The notes beneath the pieces were generated by a model. It worked only from the letters and a program-made list of their open reading frames with translations. It searched no databases and was not told the origin of the DNA. A DNA stretch of 64,000 nucleotides from Rhodocyclales bacterium. GTDB taxonomy: Bacteria > Pseudomonadota > Gammaproteobacteria > Burkholderiales > Rhodocyclaceae. Position numbers and translations under genes: made by a program. Below, in pieces: positions 37,826 through 46,155 of this stretch. The stretch covers positions 1 to 64,000 of the forward strand of contig JACRJA010000018.1 in NCBI GenBank assembly GCA_016235745.1, in the 5' to 3' direction. Position 1 is the stretch's first letter. Every line of letters begins with the position of its first letter.

Positions 37826-40108
37826 TCAGTCGTCGGCATAGGGGGTGTAGGCGGGCTGCGTCGGGTGCTTGAGGCCCACGCCACGAAAGCCCCGGATGCC
37901 GGCGGCGTTGCGCCATTTCTCGACGCCGCGGGTGATCAAGAGGTCGGAGAAGCGGCGCTGCGAGCCGACGAACTCGCCAGCGGCCTCCGCCCACTGCTTC
38001 CAGTCGCTGAACAGTTCGGCCGTCAGCGACTTGGCATTGGCCTCGCGCACGCAGCGCTCGTCGAGCCAGCGGCCCAGCGCGTCCTCGGCTTCGAAGTACT
38101 CTTCGGTGGCGGCCACCACCTGCGGCGGCGGATCGAGCCGGCCCAGGCGCTGCCAGGCCAGGCAGCCCTCCAGCGCCCAGGCCAGGATCCCGTCGCGCTC
38201 GGCGAGCAACTTGTGCTGCAGGTGTTTGTCCCGCCGCTCGGGCGGCACGGTGATCGTGAAGGGGATCAGGTGCAGCCGGCGCTTCATGGCCTCGTCGATG
38301 TTGCGGATGGCGGGCTTGTGGTTGCCGGCGACGAAGAGCTTGAACTGCGGCCAGAACTCGAAGAAGTCTTGCCGCATGAACCGCGCCGAGATCTTGTCGC
38401 CGCCCGTGAGGCTCTTGACCTTGGACTCGGCCCAGCGCCGCCCTTGCTCGGTTTCGATCGCCGCTACGAAGCGCGCGCCGCGCAACCCCGCCATGTCGGT
38501 CGGATGGCGGTCGGTACGCGTCTCCATGAAGGTGTCCATTGGCGCGTTGGCGGCGTAGTCGCCCAGGATCGTGGCCAGGGTGTTGACGAACACCGATTTG
38601 CCGTTGGCGCCGGTGCCGTAGAGGAAGAACAGCGCGTGCTCCTGGGTGGAGCCGGTGAGCGCATAGCCCGCCATGCGCTGCAGATAGGCTTGCAGTGCCG
38701 CATCGCCGCCGGTCACTTCGGCGATGAACTGCCGCCAGGTCGGGCAGTCGCCGCCGGGCGTGGCGGTCGTGATCTTGGTCATGCGGTCGGCGCGGTCGTG
38801 CGCGCGCATGCGGCCCGTTCGGAGGTCGACCACACCGCCTGGGGTGTTGAGCAGCCAGGGATCGGCGTCCCACTCGGCGGTGGTCGCGGCGTGGCGGCGG
38901 TCTGCGCGAGCCAGGCGTTCGACGCCGCCGACGGTGCCGGAGGTGGCCAGCTTGGCCGCCAGCTTGGGGTTGTCGGCCTGGAGGGCCGCATGTCGGCAGA
39001 CACCGCGGATCAAGTCGGTGGCCGCCAGCGTTTCCTCGTTGCGCCAGCGCCGACCGTCCCACACCAACCAGCGGCCCCAGGCCGCCACGTAGCGCCAGTC
39101 GCGGTGGTAGCGCCGGGTGAAGGCCAGCGCCAGGGCATCTTCGGTGCCCCACACCGATTCATCCGCGCCGATCACCGGCTCGCCGGGGTCCGCAATGTCA
39201 TGCACCTGCACACGCGGACCGTGGGCGAGGAAGGCCGCGACGTCGAAGCCCTCCATCACGGCGTCCGCCGCGTCCCAGCCGTCCGCCGCTTCCTCGGGCG
39301 GGTACAGGATGTGGCAGGTCTTCGCGCCCGCCGACAGAATCGCCTGGGCCGCCTGCACGGCGTACTCCCAGCCCGGCTTGTCGCGGTCAGGCCAGACCAA
39401 GACGGCCTTGCCCGCCAGCGGCGACCAATCGGTCTTGTCCACGGGCGCATTCGCCCCGTGCATCGCGGTGGTGGCGCACACGCCGGCGTCGATCAAGGCC
39501 TGGGCGCATTTCTCGCCCTCGACCAGCACGACCTGGGCGGCGTCCTGGATCCCCGGCTGGTTGTACAGCGGCCGCGGCTCGGGCGGGGCCATCTTGCGCC
39601 GTTTGGCGTCCCAGGGCCGGAACTCCTTCTTGCGCCCGGGCGGGTCGTAGCGGTAGACGACGGCGATGAGCTGCCCTTGTGCGTCGAGGTAGTCCCACTT
39701 GGCGGTGGCCGGGCCGAGGTCATCGACCGGCGCGTCCTTCTTGCGCGCACGCGACGCGACGGGTCGAGCACGACCGATCAGGTCCGCGGCGGCTTCGAGC
39801 ACCCGATGGAACTCGGTGTGCGTATCGAGGCCGTGATGGGCGGCGATGAGGTCGAAGACGTCGCCGCCCTCACCCGTGGCACGGTCGGTCCACAGGCCGG
39901 CCTTGTCGCCGGCAAGCACCACTTCCAGGCTGTCGCCGGGGCTGCCCAGCACGTCGCCGATGAGGAACTTGCCTCGCCGCTTCTTGCCGGCCGGCAACAG
40001 GGTGAACAGCAGCGGCTCGAGCCGGGCCAACAAGGCCGCGCGGATCTGGTCGCGTTCGCCATCGAGGTTGCGCTGCGGTGCGGCAGCAGGGTCGTTGAAG
40101 TCGATCAT
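37826..40108 (-). CDS. Phage primase-helicase (Toprim plus SF3/D5 helicase)
   Basis: A 760-aa replication protein. N-terminal part has a primase-like region with the Toprim motif VVLVEGEKCAQALIDAG and AVLVWPDRDKPG. The middle (WDADPWLLNTPGGVVDLRTG) is the D5_N domain. The C-terminal half is a superfamily 3 helicase with Walker A FLYGTGANGKSVFVN near residue 498, followed by arginine-finger region KLFVAGNHKPAIRNIDEAMK. P4-type architecture; it should prime and unwind at the phage origin. Overlaps the HTH gene upstream by 4 bp. Confidence 0.92.
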   Translation of the reverse strand: MIDFNDPAAAPQRNLDGERDQIRAALLARLEPLLFTLLPAGKKRRGKFLIGDVLGSPGDSLEVVLAGDKAGLWTDRATGEGGDVFDLIAAHHGLDTHTEFHRVLEAAADLIGRARPVASRARKKDAPVDDLGPATAKWDYLDAQGQLIAVVYRYDPPGRKKEFRPWDAKRRKMAPPEPRPLYNQPGIQDAAQVVLVEGEKCAQALIDAGVCATTAMHGANAPVDKTDWSPLAGKAVLVWPDRDKPGWEYAVQAAQAILSAGAKTCHILYPPEEAADGWDAADAVMEGFDVAAFLAHGPRVQVHDIADPGEPVIGADESVWGTEDALALAFTRRYHRDWRYVAAWGRWLVWDGRRWRNEETLAATDLIRGVCRHAALQADNPKLAAKLATSGTVGGVERLARADRRHAATTAEWDADPWLLNTPGGVVDLRTGRMRAHDRADRMTKITTATPGGDCPTWRQFIAEVTGGDAALQAYLQRMAGYALTGSTQEHALFFLYGTGANGKSVFVNTLATILGDYAANAPMDTFMETRTDRHPTDMAGLRGARFVAAIETEQGRRWAESKVKSLTGGDKISARFMRQDFFEFWPQFKLFVAGNHKPAIRNIDEAMKRRLHLIPFTITVPPERRDKHLQHKLLAERDGILAWALEGCLAWQRLGRLDPPPQVVAATEEYFEAEDALGRWLDERCVREANAKSLTAELFSDWKQWAEAAGEFVGSQRRFSDLLITRGVEKWRNAAGIRGFRGVGLKHPTQPAYTPYADD

Positions 40109-40356
40109 TCGCCCACCTCGACTCCATCCGTTTGCAGCGCATCCCGCTTGTGCGCAGCCGTGCTGTGGGCCGCCCAGGCCGACAGTTCAGACAGCCGGTA
40201 GCGAACGAGTCCACCCAGCAGGTAGTGCGGGATGCGGTAGCGGTTTCGCATCGCCGGGTCGGCAAACCAGTAGTACGGCAGCCGCAGCGAGGCGGCCGCT
40301 TGCTTGGCGTCGATCATCGGTTCGACGCCACCCGTGAATGGCGCGTCCTGGCTCAT
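40105..40356 (-). CDS. Small helix-turn-helix protein (excisionase-like)
   Basis: An 83-aa protein: MSQDAPFTGGVEPMIDAKQA, AASLRLPYYWFADPAMRNRY, RIPHYLLGGLVRYRLSELSA. The pattern of an AlpA/MerR-like winged helix (ID.KQAA..L.LP...W...RIP.....G..RYRLSEL) is clear. Probably a regulator of, or adaptor for, the replication module; cotranscribed with its neighbours by 4-bp overlaps. Confidence 0.8.
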   Translation of the reverse strand: MSQDAPFTGGVEPMIDAKQAAASLRLPYYWFADPAMRNRYRIPHYLLGGLVRYRLSELSAWAAHSTAAHKRDALQTDGVEVGE

Positions 40357-41096
40357 GTGGTCCTCCAGCACCGGTCCTGCCAGGGGCACATCCGGCATTC
40401 GACGTGGGTAGGTTCGGCGAATGCGCGCGGCAGCAGTTCGCCCGCCTCGGTGGCCGTGATCACCTTCACCGCCCGGTCGGACATGCGCTGCGCAAGCCCT
40501 GCATCGAAGGGCACCCGCTCGGCGTAGATCTCCATCGTGTCGGCGTTGACCGCGGTGAAGAGTGCCGGCTGCTCGTGCAGGCCGAGATAGGCCTGGTAGA
40601 TCGCCACCTGCGCGGCGTAGATGGGCTTGGCAACCGCAAGCCGGTGCTTGTCCAGCTCGCGCCAGGACTTCGCACCCAGGCACTTGTTCTCCCACAGCGC
40701 CGGGTAGCCAAAGCCCGGGCCCAGATCCGGCCCGGCGACGAGAACACCGTCCACATGACCCTGCAGGCGGCCGTCCAGCGCCGAGAAGCCCAGCTGCTCG
40801 CCGGCGGCGTTGCGCGTGCGCAGATCGAAGCCCGCCTCGCGCAGCCAGGCGGCCATGCAGTCCTCCATCACATGGCCGCGCTCGAAGACGCGCAGCAGGC
40901 GACCCTCGGTCTCGCGGCCCGGATCGACTGGCGCGTCGGCGACCTCGTACTGCAGCGCGCGCTCGCACGCCGCCCCCAGGCGCGAGGCGCCGAGATACGT
41001 GCGGCGGGGCTGGGCCGCGCGGGTCCGCTGCATGGCCGCGTCGATCAAGGCCGTGAGCTGGCCCGAGAAGCTCTTGAAGGCGTTGAAGTCCATCAT
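40353..41096 (-). CDS. PD-(D/E)XK nuclease with Fe-S cluster motif (Cas4/RecB-like)
   Basis: A 247-aa nuclease. First Cys in LGAACERALQYE; catalytic Asp in LQGHVDGVLVAG and E-x-K in YPALWENKCLG; C-terminal CRMCPWQDRC gives the three further Cys of a 4Fe-4S cluster, as in Cas4/AddB-type exonucleases. Encoded between replication and recombination genes, so it most likely resects phage DNA ends for the annealing ATPase. Two adjacent ATG codons (41096, 41093) follow AGGAGG. Confidence 0.86.
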   Translation of the reverse strand: MMDFNAFKSFSGQLTALIDAAMQRTRAAQPRRTYLGASRLGAACERALQYEVADAPVDPGRETEGRLLRVFERGHVMEDCMAAWLREAGFDLRTRNAAGEQLGFSALDGRLQGHVDGVLVAGPDLGPGFGYPALWENKCLGAKSWRELDKHRLAVAKPIYAAQVAIYQAYLGLHEQPALFTAVNADTMEIYAERVPFDAGLAQRMSDRAVKVITATEAGELLPRAFAEPTHVECRMCPWQDRCWRTT

Positions 41097-41608
41097 CGCC
41101 GCGCCTCCTGTGGTGCGCCCTTGCGTGCCGCTTTGGAGGCAGACTCCGGTTCCACCCACGGCAGGTCGTCTTCCAGATCCGCGAAGGGGTCGGACACGGG
41201 GTCTTTGAGTCCCCGCACCGGCGGGTACTTGCTCGCCTCATGGTGCGCGACCATCGCCTCGGTGTAGCAGGTGACGATCGCATCGATCACCTGCAGCGCC
41301 TCGGCTTCCGAGTACGCCCCGAGGGGTTTGTCGAACCCGATGCCCTCGGCCGCCTCGCCGAAGGCCCTGAGGCACTTTCGCATCGCGGCCAGTTCGACTT
41401 CAGACGGATCGATCATCGCGACCTCCGTCTTGTCGATGCGCCCTTCTTGCGCCCGCAGCCAGTTGCCGTAGAGCGCGTGAAACGCCTCTTGGCAGCGCCG
41501 CGAGCAGAACACCCAGTCGATGGGATAGCGCCGCGCGTCGCCCACCGCATGGCGTAGATCCAGGTGGCCGTAGCCGCGCGCCTGTCGTTGGCAGACCCAG
41601 CATTTCAC
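41093..41608 (-). CDS. DUF6511-family zinc-binding phage protein
   Basis: 171 aa from GTG 41608, with GGAGGGCGC directly before it. N-terminal zinc ribbon-like CWVCQRQARGYGHLDLRH, then VFCSRRCQEAFHALYGNWL, matching DUF6511. The helical second half (MIDPSEVELAAMRKCLRAFG) is the conserved part with ASKYPPV and an acidic C-terminus. Function unknown; located in the recombination module. Confidence 0.78.
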   Translation of the reverse strand: MKCWVCQRQARGYGHLDLRHAVGDARRYPIDWVFCSRRCQEAFHALYGNWLRAQEGRIDKTEVAMIDPSEVELAAMRKCLRAFGEAAEGIGFDKPLGAYSEAEALQVIDAIVTCYTEAMVAHHEASKYPPVRGLKDPVSDPFADLEDDLPWVEPESASKAARKGAPQEARR

Positions 41609-41874
41609 GCGCCCTCCCTCTTGCGCTTGGAGAGGGGGCATCCCGGCCTTACACCTTCCAGGAAGCCATCGGCTGTCAGGTGAAAGGTCGTGCCAGGATG
41701 CGCACAGCGGCACAGGCGGATCATCTCGCTCTGGTACGCAGGTGTGCAGTCTGCGCAGTACTGGCTCTCGCTCGGAGGGACGCGTCGGGCGGTCTCGCGC
41801 CATTGGCGGAACTGGGCCTCGCTGGAGAAGCACGGCGGAAACGCGCCCACACGGGCAATGCGTTGTGTTGCCAT
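41605..41874 (-). CDS. Small cysteine-rich phage protein
   Basis: An 89-aa protein, MATQRIARVGAFPPCFSSEA, then QYCADCTPAYQSEMIRLCRC and AHPGTTFHLTADGFLEG. The C-x2-C and C-x-C pairs could form a zinc site. Start chosen because longer readings have no ribosome-binding site and overlap the gene upstream. Unknown role. Confidence 0.68.
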   Translation of the reverse strand: MATQRIARVGAFPPCFSSEAQFRQWRETARRVPPSESQYCADCTPAYQSEMIRLCRCAHPGTTFHLTADGFLEGVRPGCPLSKRKREGA

Positions 41875-41884
41875 CGTCACCTCC

Positions 41885-42514
41885 TCACTGCGCCCAGGTC
41901 GGCTTGCCCGGCACGGCGGGACGCTGCGCGACGGCAGGCGCGGGCATCGCATGGGGCGGAACCACCGCCGCTGGCGCGCCGGAGGAGCCGCTGCCCGGGG
42001 TCTTGGGCGGCACGCCCATCAGCCGGGCGTAGTCCGGGTGGTCGGGCTCGACGGCGCTCTTGACGACGTTCTTCAGTTCCCCGCGGCCGTCCTTCTCGAC
42101 GTCGATGCGGGCGAGGAACTCGATGCCGTCGAGCTCGTGGAAGCCCTGGATGCGCCGCGCGGCGGCGGCCTGCGGGCCGTTGTCCTGGGGATGGACGTTG
42201 CGGGCGCTGTTGAGGATCGCGCGCACGAAGCTGCGGCCCATCTGACCCCAGGCCGGGCCCTTCGGGGAATGCAGGCCGATGTTGCTCCAGAGCTTGCGCC
42301 GGGCGTACTCGCCCTCCAGCACCACGAACTCGGCGGCGAGATAGACCGATCCCGTCTCGAAGCTCTGGGTAGCGTAGCCGCCCGTCCAGCCCTGCGCCGG
42401 GTAGTCGAAGCCCCCGGGCTTGAGGGTCATGCGCACGCGGGCGAGCGTGCCCTTGGGGATGAGGTCGAAGCTGGTCTGTTGTTCGGCGTCGTTGAAGTCG
42501 TTCCAGGCGGTCAT
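41885..42514 (-). CDS. Phage recombination-module protein, possible ssDNA-binding protein
   Basis: A 209-aa protein: MTAWNDFNDAEQQTSFDLIP, PGGFDYPAQGWTGGYATQSF, VYLAAEFVVLEGEYARRKLW, GQMGRSFVRAILNSARNVHP, then a Pro/Ala-rich acidic-poor tail. The beta-rich core with aromatic residues and disordered tail is reminiscent of phage single-strand binding proteins (DUF669-like). It lies next to the annealing-type ATPase, where such a protein is usual. Not certain. Confidence 0.65.
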   Translation of the reverse strand: MTAWNDFNDAEQQTSFDLIPKGTLARVRMTLKPGGFDYPAQGWTGGYATQSFETGSVYLAAEFVVLEGEYARRKLWSNIGLHSPKGPAWGQMGRSFVRAILNSARNVHPQDNGPQAAAARRIQGFHELDGIEFLARIDVEKDGRGELKNVVKSAVEPDHPDYARLMGVPPKTPGSGSSGAPAAVVPPHAMPAPAVAQRPAVPGKPTWAQ

Positions 42515-42517
42515 GGA

Positions 42518-43336
42518 TCACTCCTTGGATGTCAGGATTCGAGTGGCGGCGGCGCACTTGTCGATCAGCGCGCGCAGGTTCGGCGGCTCCAGCAACTCGA
42601 GCTGGCCGCTTCGGTCCTTGGCCGGATAGCCGTAGGGATTGACGGTGTGGCAGACGAAGGCGCGGTAGCTGCTGCCGTCCTCGGCCTTGATCTCGGCGAG
42701 CGTCACGACCTCATCGACGATGCCGGGCAGTTCCGCCGCGGTCTTGGCGCCCTCGATCTGCGGTACGAACACCTTGCGGTTGAAGTCGTCCAGGCGCTCG
42801 TCGAGGATGGCCACGAACACGACGTGCTTGCCGCGCGCGTGCTGCAGGTGGGTCAGCGCCCCGATGAGCTCGGCGCCCAGCAGCCCGTAGGCGCCGCGGG
42901 TGTCGGGCTTGCCGGTGCGCTCGCTGTAGGCCTGCGGCTGGGTCTTGGCCCAGACGAGCGCCAGACGGGCGAGCACCGTGATGCTGTCGACGAAGTAGGT
43001 GTCGTACTTGGCCAGTTGCGCCGGGTCGCCGTAGCGCTCGCACACATGCCGGTAGTGCGCCTCGGAGTACGGCGCGTCGGCCGGCAGCGCCGGGTTCGGG
43101 CCGGCGAGGAACACCACCAGGTCGCGGAACTCCGGCCAGGTGGTCGGGCGCACGCAGTCGCCGCGCCAGTCCTTGACGGCCAGATCCCCGGCCTCGAGGT
43201 CGACGAACAGGGTCGATCCTTCCGGCAGCGTCTTGAGCTGGCTGGTCTTGCCGATGCCGCTCTTGCCCAGCAGCACGAGCTTGACGCCTTGCTTTTCGCG
43301 CAGCCGCTCATCGGCGGTGATGATGGGAAGGGCCAT
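42518..43336 (-). CDS. RecA-like ATPase, probable Sak4-type annealing protein
   Basis: A 272-aa protein with Walker A KLVLLGKSGIGKTSQLKTL at the N-terminus, Walker B-like YDTYFVDSITVLARLALVW and later HVVFVAILDERLDDFNRKVF, the pattern of AAA_24/Sak4 phage recombinases. Works with single-strand binding protein and an exonuclease, both plausible neighbours here. Start ATG 43336 overlaps the Bro-N stop by 1 bp. Confidence 0.82.
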   Translation of the reverse strand: MALPIITADERLREKQGVKLVLLGKSGIGKTSQLKTLPEGSTLFVDLEAGDLAVKDWRGDCVRPTTWPEFRDLVVFLAGPNPALPADAPYSEAHYRHVCERYGDPAQLAKYDTYFVDSITVLARLALVWAKTQPQAYSERTGKPDTRGAYGLLGAELIGALTHLQHARGKHVVFVAILDERLDDFNRKVFVPQIEGAKTAAELPGIVDEVVTLAEIKAEDGSSYRAFVCHTVNPYGYPAKDRSGQLELLEPPNLRALIDKCAAATRILTSKE

Positions 43337-44103
43337 CACGCCACCTCCTTCAGCCGCTCGGCCACCAGAGGGTTCCAGAGGATCTGGTAGCCGCTGTGCC
43401 CGTTGCGGGAGTACGGCATCGCCTCGGCCCAGGCCTCGCCGGCCTCGGTCAGCTCCCACTCGTCGCGCTCGTTGCGGAACTGCAGGCCGTGGCGGGCCAG
43501 GCGCTGGTTGGTGGCCTTGGCCGACAGGCCGAGCAGCCTGCCGAGCTGGGTGGCGTTGAGCGAGCAGATCGCCTCGTTCGCGGCGGTGTCCCTGGCAGGA
43601 AGGGCGCGGCGCAGCGTCTCGACCGCCAGCCCCGTGTTCTCCTGGATGCAGGTGAGCGTGGCCGCCATCGCGATGCCGGGTTTGACCCCCGGTACCTTGG
43701 CCACGGCCTCGCCGATCAGCAGGATCGAGCACACACGGTCTGGGGTCGGGGCAGGCAGGGCCGGTGTTCCGGACAGCGCGTAGCGACCCGTCTTGCGGAT
43801 CGCCGGCAGCACCTCGTGGGTCACCCAGCGCTTGAAGCGCTTGGCCTCGGGCTTCCGGCTGCCGAGGACCAGGCTGTACAGCCCGGGCTCGTTGACGACG
43901 GTCATCTCCTGCTCGCCGCCAGGGGTCGGAATTGAATTCCGGGCCTTTTCGTCGTCGTCCAGCCGGGCCACTGCCTTGTGGGTCTCGGGCAGGTGCAGGG
44001 CCGCACACACATCGGCCGCGACGAACCAGGGCTCACCTTGGGCGTCGGTGACCACGCGGACCGGCCGGCCTTCGAAATCGAACGGGATGAGTTCGGTGGG
44101 CAT
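43336..44103 (-). CDS. Bro-N domain antirepressor
   Basis: A 255-aa protein. N-terminal BRO domain: ELIPFDFEGRPVRVVTDAQG, EPWFVAADVCAALHLPETHK, then VVNEPGLYSLVLGSRKPEAK and FKRWVTHEVLPAIRKTGRY. C-terminal part with SLNATQLGRLLGLSAKATNQ, a likely second DNA-binding domain. In other phages such proteins counteract the lysogeny repressor. No CI repressor is recognisable here, so its target is unknown. Confidence 0.9.
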   Translation of the reverse strand: MPTELIPFDFEGRPVRVVTDAQGEPWFVAADVCAALHLPETHKAVARLDDDEKARNSIPTPGGEQEMTVVNEPGLYSLVLGSRKPEAKRFKRWVTHEVLPAIRKTGRYALSGTPALPAPTPDRVCSILLIGEAVAKVPGVKPGIAMAATLTCIQENTGLAVETLRRALPARDTAANEAICSLNATQLGRLLGLSAKATNQRLARHGLQFRNERDEWELTEAGEAWAEAMPYSRNGHSGYQILWNPLVAERLKEVA

Positions 44104-44106
44104 GGG

Positions 44107-44586
44107 TCAGTCCTCCGAGGTCAAGGTCAGCCGAAACGTCGGCTTGCCGGGCTTGACGGTGCGCGCCGGCTCGAACTGCGCGCGCAGCGCCGCGGGCCAG
44201 TTGTTGAAGCGGGACTCGGACACCGAGTACTCGACATAGAGGTAGTCCTCGACGCGCTCGCCGGCGGCGGCAATGCGCCGGGCCATCTGCGACAGCTGCG
44301 CCTGGTCCCAGGCCACGCGCTTCGGGACCTCGACCGTCACGCGCAGCGGTCCGTCGTTCAGGTGCACGACGCCGAAGTCCTTGCCGGCCTCGAGGCGCGC
44401 GGCGCGGGCCTGCTCGCCGTAGGCGGCCTCCAGCGCGGCGTCGAACTTCGCGCGGGCCTGCTTTAGCCAGGCGAGTGCTTCGTCGAGGTTGCGGCTGATC
44501 TCGGCCTTCTGCTCGGGCGGCAAGGCGGCGAGCTGGGCCACCGACAGCGCGGCCAGATCGGCGGGGTAGAGGGTGAGGTCGCTCAT
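44107..44586 (-). CDS. Phage protein of unknown function
   Basis: A 159-aa protein, MSDLTLYPADLAALSVAQLA, helical first half (LDEALAWLKQARAKFDAALE), then beta-rich VHLNDGPLRVTVEVPKRVAW and YVEYSVSESRFNNWPAALRA. Similar proteins are common in early operons of proteobacterial phages but have no assigned role. Two ribosome-binding options; ATG 44586 chosen over 44601. Confidence 0.68.
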   Translation of the reverse strand: MSDLTLYPADLAALSVAQLAALPPEQKAEISRNLDEALAWLKQARAKFDAALEAAYGEQARAARLEAGKDFGVVHLNDGPLRVTVEVPKRVAWDQAQLSQMARRIAAAGERVEDYLYVEYSVSESRFNNWPAALRAQFEPARTVKPGKPTFRLTLTSED

Positions 44587-44597
44587 GGCAGCCCTCC

Positions 44598-44861
44598 TCA
44601 CTGATAGGCGCGCATCGAAGTCGAGTAGCGCGCCACGCGCCGCTCATAGGCCTCGATGTCAGAGATGAGGTAGGTGACCCGGGCGCCGACCTTGCAAAAG
44701 ACCGGGCCCAACTGCTCCTGGCGCCAGCGGCGCAGGGTGTGGACGGAAAGCCGCCAGCGGGCGGCGAGTTCGAACTCGTTGAGCGCGACCGGCGTCGTGC
44801 CTTCGGGTGGTGCCGGATAGAAGTTCCGGGTGGATCGAACAGATGCAGGGTGTTTCTGCAT
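44598..44861 (-). CDS. Small helix-turn-helix regulator, first gene of the leftward early operon
   Basis: An 87-aa protein from ATG 44861 (AAAAGGAGCCCC directly before it). Core: ALNEFELAARWRLSVHTLRR, WRQEQLGPVFCKVGARVTYL, SDIEAYERRV: an AlpA/excisionase-type winged helix. First gene of the operon and therefore a candidate Cro-like or excisionase protein controlling the lytic switch. Confidence 0.78.
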   Translation of the reverse strand: MQKHPASVRSTRNFYPAPPEGTTPVALNEFELAARWRLSVHTLRRWRQEQLGPVFCKVGARVTYLISDIEAYERRVARYSTSMRAYQ

Positions 44862-45086
44862 GGCGGGGCTCCTTTTGTTTGGAGCCCTCATTGAATTGCC
44901 CGGCGCTTTGGGCTTGGGCGAGCACTTTTTAGGCCTTCACGGGGCGTAGCCCGACCGGGCGCGAGCCAGGAATGCGCCGTAAGCCATTGATTCGTATAGC
45001 AAACAAGGCGCTTTTTCGGTTATTGCGATTTCGTTTATTTCGTTTAGAATGCCTTCCATCGCATCCGATCCGACCAGGAGAGCCCC
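44862..45086. promoter_or_regulatory. Divergent control region between early operon and HTH-PIN operon
   Basis: 225 bp without a gene. Rightward: TTGCGA (45023-45028), 16 bp, TAGAAT (45045-45050), with two exact tandem copies of TTTCGTTTA (45029-45037 and 45038-45046) filling the spacer, a probable operator. Leftward: extended -10 TGCTATACG (minus strand, 45001-44993). The two promoters are back to back within about 60 bp, so one bound protein could control both. Confidence 0.7.
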
Positions 45087-45548
45087 ATGACGACCCCCGC
45101 CATTCCCAAGGCGCTGCCATCGGCCGAGGACATCGCGCTGGCTCGGGAGTCCTCGCGCGTGCTGTCCACCGTGCTGCAGACCCGTGCCGAGACCCAGCAG
45201 ATCGACTTTCACGACGACAAAGGCGCGGTGCGCTCGGTGACGCTGCCGACCTCGGCGCTGCGCCTGCTGCTGGATGTGCTGACCGAGATCGGCCAAGGCA
45301 ACGCCGTCACCCTCATTCCCATCCACGCCGAGCTGACGACGCAAGAAGCGGCCGACCTGCTCAACGTCTCGCGCCCCTTTCTTGTGCAGCTGCTGGAGAA
45401 AGGCGAGATCCCATTCCACAAGATCGGCACGCATCGGCGCGTGCGCTACCAGGACGTGATCGCCTACAAGAACCGCATCGATGCCGAGCGGCGTAAAGCC
45501 CTGGATGAGCTGGCTGCCCAGGGGCAGGCACTGGGCATGGGGTATTGA
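45087..45548 (+). CDS. HTH protein paired with a PIN toxin (antitoxin-like)
   Basis: A 153-aa protein: MTTPAIPKALPSAEDIALAR, then a dimerisation-like region, and a C-terminal excisionase-type winged helix LTTQEAADLLNVSRPFLVQL, LEKGEIPFHKIGTHRRVRYQ, DVIAYKNRIDAERRKALDEL. HTH proteins of this type occur as antitoxins directly upstream of PIN-domain toxins. CAGGAG lies upstream of the ATG. Likely binds the tandem repeats in front of it. Confidence 0.85.
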   Translation: MTTPAIPKALPSAEDIALARESSRVLSTVLQTRAETQQIDFHDDKGAVRSVTLPTSALRLLLDVLTEIGQGNAVTLIPIHAELTTQEAADLLNVSRPFLVQLLEKGEIPFHKIGTHRRVRYQDVIAYKNRIDAERRKALDELAAQGQALGMGY

Positions 45549-45553
45549 GGCGG

Positions 45554-46126
45554 ATGAGCTCGCACTTCACTGTCATCTACGACGCCTGCGTGCTCTATCC
45601 GGCGCCGCTGCGCGACCTGCTCATGCACCTGGCACTGTCGGACCTGTACCGGGCGCGCTGGAGCGAGCGCATCCACGACGACTGGACGCGCCATGTGCTG
45701 GCCAACCGGGCGGACCTGACGCCCGAGCAGTTGCAGCACACGCGGGCGCTGATGAACGCCCATGTCCGCGATTGCCTGGTCAGCGGCTTCGAGCACCTGA
45801 TTGCGGCGGTGAACCTGCCCGATCCGGATGACCGGCATGTGGTGGCGGCGGCGATCCACGCCGGCGCCAGCCTGATCGTGACCTTCAACCTGCAGGACTT
45901 TCCGGCCGAGGCGCTCAAGCCCTACAACCTGGCGGCTCAGCACCCGGACGACTTCATCGTCGATCTGCTGGACCTGCAGCCGGCCCGGGTGCTCGAGGCA
46001 GCGGCCCGCCACCGGCGGTCCCTGAAGAACCCGCCCAAGACGGCGGAGGAATACCTGGACACCCTGCTGGCGCAGGGGCTGACCCAAACCGTGGCGCTGA
46101 TGCGCCCATGGATCGTGGCCATGTGA
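45554..46126 (+). CDS. PIN-domain toxin-like ribonuclease
   Basis: 190 aa from ATG 45554 (GAGG precedes). PIN motifs: first Asp D10 in VIYDACVLYPAPLRDLL; later acidic residues in HERIHDD-type helix (SERIHDDWTRHVLANRADL), and NLPDPDDRHVVAAAIHAGA, then SLIVTFNLQDFPAEAL. All acidic positions of an active PIN nuclease appear present. The C-terminal helical extension is longer than in VapC (about 130 aa). Starts 5 bp after the HTH gene stop: an operon. Confidence 0.88.
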   Translation: MSSHFTVIYDACVLYPAPLRDLLMHLALSDLYRARWSERIHDDWTRHVLANRADLTPEQLQHTRALMNAHVRDCLVSGFEHLIAAVNLPDPDDRHVVAAAIHAGASLIVTFNLQDFPAEALKPYNLAAQHPDDFIVDLLDLQPARVLEAAARHRRSLKNPPKTAEEYLDTLLAQGLTQTVALMRPWIVAM

Positions 46127-46155
46127 CGGCCTGAGGCGTTTTTTCGGGAGGGAGC

